64,000 nt of DNA, from contig CALUXD010000001.1 of the NCBI GenBank assembly GCA_944324665.1, positions 62,001 to 126,000 of the forward strand. Direction: 5' to 3'. The notes under the pieces are model-generated. The model was not told the origin of the DNA, searched no databases, and worked only from the letters and a program-made list of their open reading frames with translations. The translations under genes were made by a program, and so were the position numbers. Shown here piece after piece: positions 31,217 to 38,328 of the stretch; the first letter of the stretch is position 1; every line of letters starts with the position of its first letter. The stretch is from Candidatus Proelusimicrobium volucris (GTDB lineage: Bacteria; Elusimicrobiota; Elusimicrobia; Elusimicrobiales; Elusimicrobiaceae).

Positions 31217-32056
31217 ATGGCTTTACCTGCAAGAGTAATTGAGAGATTTAATAAAGAGATTAAAAAATTCCAAAATGTTTTGCAAAACGCAAAAGATGCA
31301 GATCGGAACGAAAGCGATACTGTATCAATAATTACCGATATGCTGGCTGATATGTTTGGTTATGATAAATATATGGAAGTAACCAGCGAGCTTGCTATCC
31401 GCGGCACTTATTGCGATTTGGCGATAAAGTCGGACGGGAAAGTTCAGTACCTTATTGAATGTAAATCCGTAGGTACGGAACTAAAGGACAATCATTTGAC
31501 CCAAGCCGCAAACTACGGCGCCAATTACGGGATACCGTGGATTGTGCTAACCAACGGAATAGAATGGCAAATTCATAAGATAAAATTCGAGCAACCAATC
31601 AGCCACGACTTAGTTTGCAAAATCAATATTTTGGAAATAAACCCCAAAAAAGAGGAAGACCAAGATAAACTTTTCCTTCTATGTAAAGAAGGATTATCAA
31701 AAGATACTCGCGAAGATTATTACGAAAAAAGGCAATGCCTAAACCGTATAGTAATAGGCGGCTTTATCTTAAGTGAACCGGTTATAAGCGTAATACGACG
31801 GGAAATACGCAAATTCGCCAACGGCTTAAAAGTAGATACCGAGGAAATAGAAAAAATTATCCGACAAGAAGTTCTTAAGCGTGATATTTTTGAAGGAGAA
31901 GAAGCTACAAAGATACAAAGCAAAATAAAACGCTTTTACAAAAAGCAAACAAAAAAACAGGAAGAAAACCCCTCCCCAGCCGCTTCGCCGAATAACTCCG
32001 AGGAGGAAAACATCCCATCTTCTTCTGACAATGATTCCACCCCAACCGGTAATTAG
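31217..32056 (+). CDS. Type I restriction HsdR N-terminal-like nuclease (prophage cargo)
   Basis: 279 residues. Residues 30-150 match the HSDR_N_2 PD-(D/E)XK domain: DMFGYDKYMEVTSELAIRGT, YCDLAIKSDGK with Asp, LIECKSVGT with Glu-x-Lys, and GIPWIVLTNGIEWQIHKI. The C-terminal part is a charged coiled tail ending in Ser/Pro. There is no helicase or methylase subunit. Downstream of the repressor on the same strand, so likely expressed in the lysogen: candidate anti-phage nuclease. Good TGGAGG ribosome site. Confidence 0.78.
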   Translation: MALPARVIERFNKEIKKFQNVLQNAKDADRNESDTVSIITDMLADMFGYDKYMEVTSELAIRGTYCDLAIKSDGKVQYLIECKSVGTELKDNHLTQAANYGANYGIPWIVLTNGIEWQIHKIKFEQPISHDLVCKINILEINPKKEEDQDKLFLLCKEGLSKDTREDYYEKRQCLNRIVIGGFILSEPVISVIRREIRKFANGLKVDTEEIEKIIRQEVLKRDIFEGEEATKIQSKIKRFYKKQTKKQEENPSPAASPNNSEEENIPSSSDNDSTPTGN

Positions 32057-32064
32057 AGGATATT

Positions 32065-32490
32065 ATGAAAAAACTTATAACAATCAGTTTGATTTTTCTT
32101 ACCGGGTGTACCCTTCCTTTCGCTTTGTCAAAAGATAAAACTTACAAAGCCAAAGTAGAACAATATAGGAAAGAAGCCCCTTCGGGCTATTCCTTTTCGG
32201 TCAAGCAAGAATACCCTTACGAATTGGCCAAAATACCATATAAAGTAATACAAGTAATCGGTCCTAACGAAGTCTTGGCTTGCCGAGTTAAGAAGTATAT
32301 AACCTATCGTTGGGAATACGGCCAGTGCCGCGACGAAAACTTTGAACATATAATATTTGAGGGCTCTTCCAAAAGACTGGTAGACAACGATTTATTTGGC
32401 GTTACATATTACAAAGAACTTCAGCCCTATTCTTACATTAACACTCTTGGTTCGACATCTACTGTAAGATCCTACTCCGTACGAGATTAG
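32065..32490 (+). CDS. Prophage lipoprotein, possible surface/exclusion factor
   Basis: 141 residues with signal peptide and lipobox FLTGC (Cys at about 15). The mature part is beta-rich and contains a Cys pair (CRVKKYITYRWEYGQC). It starts 9 bases after the nuclease gene. Lysogenically expressed lipoproteins often block phage receptors, but this one has no recognisable family. Confidence 0.6.
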   Translation: MKKLITISLIFLTGCTLPFALSKDKTYKAKVEQYRKEAPSGYSFSVKQEYPYELAKIPYKVIQVIGPNEVLACRVKKYITYRWEYGQCRDENFEHIIFEGSSKRLVDNDLFGVTYYKELQPYSYINTLGSTSTVRSYSVRD

Positions 32491-32521
32491 ATAGCTTAAA
32501 AGGGAATAAAAAGAGAAGAAT

Positions 32522-33964
32522 ATGGATAGAAATGATATTGATAGTCTATTACAATACGAAGAATGCGAATGGTTGGAATTTAAGGAAAATAATGACAATC
32601 CTGAAGAAATCGGGGAATATATTTCTGCATTATCCAATTCAGCCTGTCTACACGATAAAGAGAATGCCTTTTTAGTATACGGAATTCAAGATAAAACCAA
32701 ACAAATAATTGGCACGTCCTTTCTTCCCCAAAAAGAAACTAAAGGAAATATGCCACTTATTGCTTGGTTGGAAAGGCAATTATTGCCACGAATTAACTTT
32801 CGGATAGAAGAACTTGATTATGATGGAAAAACTATCGTTTGTTTTATTATTCCAGCAACAACACAAGGTCCTATCCGTTTTAATGGGAAAGAACAAATTA
32901 GAGTTGGGTCTTCTAAACAAAGCCTTAAAGACTATCCAGAAAAGGAAAAAACACTATGGGATAAAAGAAACGCCCACTCCTTTGAAAACGGTATAGCAAA
33001 AAACAATCTAAATATAGAGGATATTCCCAACTTATTACAATATGAATCTTATTTTAACCTTACTAAACAACCTATACCTACCCAATTGACATCCATTATA
33101 GAAAAACTTATTCAAGAACAACTAGTTGTTAAGGAAAAGAAACATTTTGCTATTACCAACTTAGGAGCAATTTTATTCGCTAAAAATCTAAAAGACTTTC
33201 CTTCTTTGGCTCGCAAAGCAGCTAGAGTAATCTTATATAAGGGTAAAGACAGAACTCATACTTTGAAAGAACAAGTCGGTCAAAGAGGCTATGCAACAGG
33301 TTTTGTTGGCTTAAATAGCTTTATTGATTTATTATCATTAAACATAGAGGAAAATATAACCTCCCCATTGCGAGATTCCTCCCATACTTTTCCCCCAATA
33401 GCTATACGTGAATTATTAGCTAATGCATTAATTCACCAAGACTTCTATGTTTCAGGAGCAGGGCCTATGGTAGAAATTTTCAGCAATAGAATTGAAATTT
33501 CCAATCCTGGAACACCTATCATAGACATCTTACGTTTTATTGATCATCCGCCCCGCTCTAGAAACGAAAAACTAGCAACCTTAATGCGACGATGCTGTAT
33601 TTGTGAGGAAAGAGGAAGTGGGGTAGATAAGGTTATTAAAGCTATTGAAGATGTCCACCTCCCAGCACCCGACTTTATTGCGGGGGATGATTTTGTAAAA
33701 GTGATTCTATTTGCCCCTACTACTCTGCGAGGCATGGAAAAAGCAGATAAAATCAGAGCATGTTATCAACATTGTTGTCTTAGATTTGAAAGCGGAGAAA
33801 GAATGACAAATCAATCTTTAAGAGAACGTTTTCATATAAAAGAGAAGAATTATCCAATGATATCTAGAATTATCGCTGATACAATAGCGGATGGGAAGAT
33901 TAAGCTATCAGATCCAACAAATAAATCACGAAAGCATGCAAAATATATCCCATTTTGGGGATAA
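32522..33964 (+). CDS. AlbA_2/Schlafen-type protein with RecG-like C-terminal ATP-binding domain
   Basis: 480 residues. AlbA_2 at 1-130 (EECEWLEFKENNDNPEEIGE, AFLVYGIQDKTKQIIG, RVGSSKQSL). Middle HATPase_c_4-like block: AIRELLANALIHQDFYVSGA, FSNRIEISNPGTP, CCICEERGSGVDKVIKAIED. C-terminal winged helix. Commonly annotated as ATP-dependent helicase RecG-related, but no helicase motor is present. Similar proteins act as regulators or in defence. AT-rich compared with the integrase, third gene of the rightward cargo block. Confidence 0.82.
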   Translation: MDRNDIDSLLQYEECEWLEFKENNDNPEEIGEYISALSNSACLHDKENAFLVYGIQDKTKQIIGTSFLPQKETKGNMPLIAWLERQLLPRINFRIEELDYDGKTIVCFIIPATTQGPIRFNGKEQIRVGSSKQSLKDYPEKEKTLWDKRNAHSFENGIAKNNLNIEDIPNLLQYESYFNLTKQPIPTQLTSIIEKLIQEQLVVKEKKHFAITNLGAILFAKNLKDFPSLARKAARVILYKGKDRTHTLKEQVGQRGYATGFVGLNSFIDLLSLNIEENITSPLRDSSHTFPPIAIRELLANALIHQDFYVSGAGPMVEIFSNRIEISNPGTPIIDILRFIDHPPRSRNEKLATLMRRCCICEERGSGVDKVIKAIEDVHLPAPDFIAGDDFVKVILFAPTTLRGMEKADKIRACYQHCCLRFESGERMTNQSLRERFHIKEKNYPMISRIIADTIADGKIKLSDPTNKSRKHAKYIPFWG

Positions 33965-33968
33965 TTTC

Positions 33969-34122
33969 TTATGTAACTGTTATGTAACTGAAAAGATTTC
34001 TAAAGGGCTATGCCCCCTATACAACCCACTGAATTCTTATGTAACTATTATATAACAAAACAAGATTTTTTTAGGTTGTTACTGACGAAAAAGTTTATAT
34101 AACTGTTATGTAATTAAAAAGG
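33969..34122. repeat. Three paired TTATGTAAC repeats before the integrase
   Basis: Copies at 33969-33996, 34037-34064 and 34095-34122. Each has two TTAtgTAAC-type half-sites 11 bp apart, one helical turn, followed by an A-rich tail. GTTATGTAAC is itself nearly palindromic (GTTA/TAAC). The whole 167-bp intergenic gap is taken up by this array. It may bind Xis, the integrase, or a regulator of integrase expression. Not similar to the early-promoter operator. Confidence 0.72.
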
Positions 34123-34131
34123 CAATAATAT

Positions 34132-35151
34132 ATGGGCATATTTAAACACCCCAAAACGGGCATATATCACGCCAATTACTTTAACGACAGCGGCAAACGT
34201 TGCCGCCCGTCCTTGCACACGCGTGATAAACGTATAGCCCAAATCAAATTTGCGGAAATTGTGCAAGGCAAGGAGGCTCTCTCAGGCAACGCGTCAAAAA
34301 TTCCGTGGCAAGCATTTAAAAATAAATTTATAGAAACAATCGCCCCGGAGCGAGCTAAAACCACCATAAACCACTTTAAACGCGCCTGCTTTTATTTGGA
34401 AAGCGAACTCCACCCAAAATACCTTACGGATATGACCCCGCTTAAATTGCAGGAATTAAAAACAATACTAAAAGAGCAAGGCAAAGGAGAAGCGGGCATA
34501 AACCGCTGGCTTAGGGCTTTAAAAACGATGTTGCGCAAAGCCGAAGACTGGAACTATATCCCCCCACAAAAGTGGCAAAGCGTCGGCAGTTTTAAGGAAG
34601 TGGAACACCGCGTGGTTTTTTATACTGTTGCGGAACTAAAAAAGATGCTTAAATGCGCTAAACTGTTTGAAAAGACTCTAATTTTACTTGGTTGCCAAGC
34701 GGGTTTGCGCCGCGGAGAAATCGCAAATCTTCAATGGCAAGATATAGATTTTAAAAAGGCTGTTCTATCAATAACACCTAAAGATAATTGGCACCCAAAA
34801 GATTTTGAAGTCCGTCATATTCCGCTTGCCAAACAGCTGGGGAACCATTTAAAGGCATTAAAAGAAAAAGCCCAAAGTCTCTATGTTTTAGCAAAACAAG
34901 ACGGGCGGCCTTACACCCCTGATGAGCTGACAACGCTTTTCACGCGCTTTTTGAAACAGGAAGATGTAAACATTCCGGGCAATATCCATAAACTAAGGCA
35001 TACTTTTGCCAGCTTGATAATGCAAAACGGCGGTAATTTATACGATTTAAGCAAACTTATGGGGCATAGTAGCATTAAAATGACGGAAAAATACAGCCAC
35101 TTGGGCAAAATAAAAACAGAAACTACCATAGATCGCTTGCCTAATTTATAA
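34132..35151 (+). CDS. Tyrosine recombinase (integrase)
   Basis: 339 residues. Arm-binding N-terminus (GIFKHPKTGIYHANYFNDSG), core-binding domain (about 60-165), catalytic domain with Arg in CQAGLRRGEIANLQWQDID, His-x-x-Arg in HKLRHTFASLIMQ, His in LMGHSSIKMTEKYSHL and the Tyr nucleophile in that segment. Located next to attR, 73 bases before the core. It integrates and excises the prophage at tRNA-Gln. Confidence 0.94.
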   Translation: MGIFKHPKTGIYHANYFNDSGKRCRPSLHTRDKRIAQIKFAEIVQGKEALSGNASKIPWQAFKNKFIETIAPERAKTTINHFKRACFYLESELHPKYLTDMTPLKLQELKTILKEQGKGEAGINRWLRALKTMLRKAEDWNYIPPQKWQSVGSFKEVEHRVVFYTVAELKKMLKCAKLFEKTLILLGCQAGLRRGEIANLQWQDIDFKKAVLSITPKDNWHPKDFEVRHIPLAKQLGNHLKALKEKAQSLYVLAKQDGRPYTPDELTTLFTRFLKQEDVNIPGNIHKLRHTFASLIMQNGGNLYDLSKLMGHSSIKMTEKYSHLGKIKTETTIDRLPNL

Positions 35152-35176
35152 AAAAAAAGTGGCTCAAAGCCACTTT
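35150..35176 (-). terminator. Phage-supplied terminator behind tRNA-Gln
   Basis: AAAGTGGCT-CAA-AGCCACTTT hairpin. The U-tract (TTTTTT) follows on the minus strand only. It therefore stops leftward transcription from tRNA-Gln entering the prophage, replacing the terminator that integration moved to 3008-3032. It may also protect integrase mRNA 3' ends. Confidence 0.68.
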
Positions 35177-35187
35177 AAAATCTTATA

Positions 35188-35210
35188 ACAGCCACAAAAA
35201 CAGCCACACC
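35188..35210 (+). repeat. Putative integrase arm-binding sites, right arm
   Basis: ACAGCCACA at 35188-35196 and ACAGCCACACC at 35200-35210, 12 bp apart and in the same orientation as the left pair at 3171-3193. They sit 13 bases from the attR core. Confidence 0.6.
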
Positions 35211-35223
35211 CTCTGGGAAAAGC

Positions 35224-35238
35224 ACTCCGGGACTAGGA
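35224..35238. repeat. attR core (15 bp)
   Basis: ACTCCGGGACTAGGA, identical to attL at 3047-3061. It forms the 3' end of tRNA-Gln, so recombination leaves the tRNA intact. Confidence 0.93.
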
Positions 35239-35295
35239 CTCGAACCTAGGCTAAACGCTCCAGAGGCGCTTGTGCTACCATTACACCATCCCGGA
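35225..35295 (-). tRNA. tRNA-Gln (anticodon CTG), prophage target
   Basis: Minus-strand cloverleaf: acceptor TCCGGGA with TCCCGGA, discriminator G as usual for Gln, anticodon loop CTCTGGA (CTG), T-arm CTAGG-TTCGAGT-CCTAG. No encoded CCA. A TAAAAT -10-like box lies at 35313-35318. The 3' 14 bases come from the phage copy of the att core. Confidence 0.95.
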
Positions 35296-35323
35296 AAAAT
35301 TTCTACATCAATATTTTAGCATT

Positions 35324-35352
35324 TTTACGAAAAAATTAGAATAGTGTATAAT
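35324..35352 (+). promoter_or_regulatory. Promoter of murI operon
   Basis: TTTACG (35324-35329), 17-bp spacer, TATAAT (35347-35352). The predicted start lies about 4 bases before ATG 35363, so the mRNA would have almost no leader, and there is no ribosome site. Confidence 0.55.
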
Positions 35353-35362
35353 ATTTTATTAT

Positions 35363-36169
35363 ATGAAATCAGACGAAAAAGCCATCGGTATCTTTGATTC
35401 CGGATTGGGCGGCCTTACCATTTTAAAAGCCGTAAAAAAGCTAATGCCGAAAGAAAATATTATTTATTTTGGCGATACGGCTCATGTTCCTTACGGCTCC
35501 AAATCCAAAGAGACTGTTACGGAATATTCCCTAAATGTAGCCAAATTCTTGGAAAGTAAAAAAGTAAAACTGATTTTGGTCGCGTGCAATACCGCATCGG
35601 CGCTTGCCTTACCCACTTTAAAACGGCATATAAAAGTGCCCGTACTCGGGGTAATAACACCCGGCGCGGCCTGCGCCGTAAATACCACGAAGAATAAAAA
35701 TATAGTTGTGCTGGCCACCGAGGCTACGGTAAAAAGCAAGGCTTATATCAAGAGTATAAAAAGGACGGACAAATCCATTTCCGTCACGCAATATGCCTGC
35801 CCGCTTTTCGTACCTATAATAGAGGAAGGCTTGGCTTTAAGCGATATTTCCCGCTTGGCCATAAAAAAATATCTTACTCCTCTTAAAGGCGGCAAAGCCG
35901 ATACTGTAATTTTGGGCTGCACGCATTATCCGGTAATCAAAAACGAGATAGCGGAATTTCTAGGCAAGAAAATAATGCTTGTCGATTCCGCCGAAGAAAT
36001 TGCAAAACGCGCCAAAGATTTGCTTGAAAGGAAACGTATTTTAAAAACTAAAGGCAAAGGCAAGACGCAGATATATGCAAGCGACCTGCCGGAAAGATTT
36101 TCCCGCTTGGCGCTTAATATAATCGGCGGCAAAAGGCTAAAAGTTAAAGAGAGCAGGTTTTTTATATGA
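35363..36169 (+). CDS. murI: Glutamate racemase
   Basis: 268 residues. Makes D-glutamate for peptidoglycan. IGIFDSGLGGLTILKAVKKL, FGDTAHVPYGSKS, the first catalytic Cys in VACNTASALALP and the second in LGCTHYPVIKNE are all present. Followed with an ATGA overlap by the YfiH-like gene. Cytoplasmic. Full family length. Confidence 0.95.
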   Translation: MKSDEKAIGIFDSGLGGLTILKAVKKLMPKENIIYFGDTAHVPYGSKSKETVTEYSLNVAKFLESKKVKLILVACNTASALALPTLKRHIKVPVLGVITPGAACAVNTTKNKNIVVLATEATVKSKAYIKSIKRTDKSISVTQYACPLFVPIIEEGLALSDISRLAIKKYLTPLKGGKADTVILGCTHYPVIKNEIAEFLGKKIMLVDSAEEIAKRAKDLLERKRILKTKGKGKTQIYASDLPERFSRLALNIIGGKRLKVKESRFFI

Positions 36170-36867
36170 AAATTTTTTCCGACGAAAGACTTATAAATCT
36201 GGGCATTATCAGCGGCACCGCCTCCAAAGACAGCGGCAGCGGCAGAGAAAAGCAAAACACCGATAAATTTTTCTCTTCCCTCAATATACCCGCAGATAAG
36301 ATATTGGGGCTGAAACAAGTGCACGGCGATAAAATAATCCCCCTTTTAACAGAGCGGGATCTTTCCGCATACCGCGCGTCCGAAGTTCATGAGGCCGACG
36401 GCTGGCTCTTGGGTTTAAAAGGATTTGGCGTAATGATTTTAACTGCCGACTGCGTACCGCTGTATCTGTGGGATAAACAAGGCAAATTTATAAGTCTGTG
36501 CCATTGCGGCTGGCGCGGAGTAGCCGCGCAAATGCCCAAAAAAGCGGCAAAACTCATTAAAGACCAGGCCGGCCAAAACTGCGAGATTTGCGCTTATATC
36601 GGCCCCCACATAAACGCCTGTTGTTTTGAGGTTCAAGAGGATGTGGCGGGGCAGTTTGATCCTTCCTCCATAATTAAAAGGGACGGCAAACTGTTCGTGG
36701 ATCTTACCGCCGATATAGTGCGCCAGCTTAAGGAATGCGGCGTAAAGATGGAAGATATAAAATCGCCCTGCTCCTGCGAATGCACCTGCTGCAACAAAGA
36801 AATATTTTTCTCCTATCGCAGGGACCACACTAAAGACGTGCTTATCTCCTTCGCTTACAAATTATAG
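36166..36867 (+). CDS. pgeF: YfiH/PgeF-type laccase-domain protein
   Basis: 233 residues of the multicopper polyphenol oxidoreductase/LACC1 family: LKQVHGDKIIPL, EADGWLLG, MILTADCVPLYLWD, SLCHCGWRGVAAQMPKKAA, CAYIGPHINACCFEVQEDV. The His-Cys-His metal residues are seen. Family members are purine-nucleoside-modifying enzymes or peptidoglycan editing factors. The place behind murI fits the cell-wall role. Confidence 0.9.
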   Translation: MKIFSDERLINLGIISGTASKDSGSGREKQNTDKFFSSLNIPADKILGLKQVHGDKIIPLLTERDLSAYRASEVHEADGWLLGLKGFGVMILTADCVPLYLWDKQGKFISLCHCGWRGVAAQMPKKAAKLIKDQAGQNCEICAYIGPHINACCFEVQEDVAGQFDPSSIIKRDGKLFVDLTADIVRQLKECGVKMEDIKSPCSCECTCCNKEIFFSYRRDHTKDVLISFAYKL

Positions 36868-36899
36868 GTAAATATGGCGCCGACAAAAGCCGAGCGGGA

Positions 36900-38228
36900 T
36901 TACCTGTCCTTGGCGATAAGATGCTTTTGCTGGTGCATAATTTCAGTCTTTTTCACGGGGCAATCCCAAGCGGCGTTTTCAGGGCAGACGTCGCGATGCC
37001 TCTTGAAAAGGAAATTTATCGCAGGCATACACCAGCCCTTTTCTATGAAGAACGAGAACAAAGTAGCCAAAATAATGCTAAACAGTATCACCGAATAGAT
37101 TGTATTTTGCAAGACCGCGCCGCCCGATACGCCGGACTTCATAATCAAAGCGGCTAAGACAGCCGTAACCAAACCTTTGGGAACCATTACGGAAGTTACC
37201 GCGCTGTCTATACGGCTGACGGATTTATCCAAAACATAATTGACGACGGGTATCCTCGCCATAAAAATGACAATCGTAAACAATAAGCCGCAAAGCATAG
37301 AGTACATGCTGGTAATCTGCATAGATATACCGATATATACGAAGAAAAAAGTCCTCAAAACAAACACCACCTCGCTAAAGAAGCTTTTTTCCACGTCATT
37401 AAAGGCCTTGCTTTTTACGTTTTTGGTAAAGCGTTCGATAAATTTAAAACCGTTAAGCTTCCGGATCGTCCTTATATTGCCGGCTACTATCCCAAAGATA
37501 AACGCCCCTATCGAGCCGTCAGAGCCCAAAGTCTCGCATACGGAATACACCACCAAAACGAATGCCAAAGTTAAGAAAATCCCGTTTTCCAACTTTCGCA
37601 CTTTATTAAGTACGGTAGTCCAAAATATAGCCGCAGCACCGCCGACCGTACAGGAAACCATAAAGGTATATATTATTTTGGCTATAATGAGGCTTGGATC
37701 AAAAGACTGTATTTTGGCCATACTGAGCAAAGTCATTGTAACAACGATTGATATCACGCCGCCCATGGTCGATTCCGTAAGGAGCACGGTTTTAATATTG
37801 TTGGATATGTTAAGTTTTGATATCAGCGGTATTATTATGGCAAAGGAATTATCTGCCAAAATGGAACCAAGTATTATTGCGTAAGCCCAATGAAGGCCAA
37901 GTGCAATTTTTGCCAAAAGCGCAACAATACACATTATTATTACGAAGCTGATTACGGTAAGCCTTGAACTCTGCTCCCAGGTGCTTCTTATTTGGGAAAT
38001 GCGCAAGCCAAGCCCGCTTTCAAATAAAATCACTATCAGCAATACTCGGCTGAAGACTTGGTCAACCATACCGAAATCGCTTGGCGATACAATTTTCAAT
38101 ATCGGCCCGATTATAATGCCCAAAATCAAAAGCGGCAACACCTCGGGCATACGCGTTTTGACAAACATGGCCGAAAATAAATGCGACAAAAAAATCAATA
38201 TCGCCAGTGATATTATTACCCCTTCCAT
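36900..38228 (-). CDS. Cation:proton antiporter (CPA family)
   Basis: 442 residues with about 12 membrane helices, e.g. GVIISLAILIFLSHLFSAMF, LPLLILGIIIGPILKIVS, ESGLGLRISQIRS, ILGSILADNSFAIIIPLI. This layout matches Na+/H+ or K+/H+ exchangers of the CPA1/CPA2 group. An inner-membrane ion and pH homeostasis protein. The ion is not deducible. Convergent with pgeF. Confidence 0.82.
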   Translation of the reverse strand: MEGVIISLAILIFLSHLFSAMFVKTRMPEVLPLLILGIIIGPILKIVSPSDFGMVDQVFSRVLLIVILFESGLGLRISQIRSTWEQSSRLTVISFVIIMCIVALLAKIALGLHWAYAIILGSILADNSFAIIIPLISKLNISNNIKTVLLTESTMGGVISIVVTMTLLSMAKIQSFDPSLIIAKIIYTFMVSCTVGGAAAIFWTTVLNKVRKLENGIFLTLAFVLVVYSVCETLGSDGSIGAFIFGIVAGNIRTIRKLNGFKFIERFTKNVKSKAFNDVEKSFFSEVVFVLRTFFFVYIGISMQITSMYSMLCGLLFTIVIFMARIPVVNYVLDKSVSRIDSAVTSVMVPKGLVTAVLAALIMKSGVSGGAVLQNTIYSVILFSIILATLFSFFIEKGWCMPAINFLFKRHRDVCPENAAWDCPVKKTEIMHQQKHLIAKDR

Positions 38229-38292
38229 AGTTTATATGATAGAAATTTAAGGGCCTCAAGCGCAACAAAATAAAATCTTAAAGTAAAAACGA

Positions 38293-38321
38293 TTGTATTT
38301 ATCGTTATTTTTATTTAATAT
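38293..38321 (+). promoter_or_regulatory. Promoter of the TPR-kinase gene
   Basis: TTGTAT (38293-38298), 17-bp spacer, TAATAT (38316-38321), then 7 bases to ATG 38329. Transcription is predicted to start at the ATG. Confidence 0.55.
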
Positions 38322-38328
38322 ATCTTAT

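Larger units (their letters stand above)
3047..35238. mobile_element. Complete contractile-tailed prophage in tRNA-Gln
   Basis: Bounded by the 15-bp direct repeat ACTCCGGGACTAGGA at 3047-3061 and 35224-35238. The right copy is the 3' end of tRNA-Gln. Inside are a tyrosine integrase next to attR, repressor, early replication/recombination genes, terminase, portal, capsid, tail sheath, tube, tape measure, baseplate, fibres and lysis genes, in the order normal for a temperate myovirus-like phage. I see no broken essential gene, so it may be inducible. Two cargo zones stand out: an AT-rich cassette at 21936-24458 and rightward genes at 31217-33964. Confidence 0.95.
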
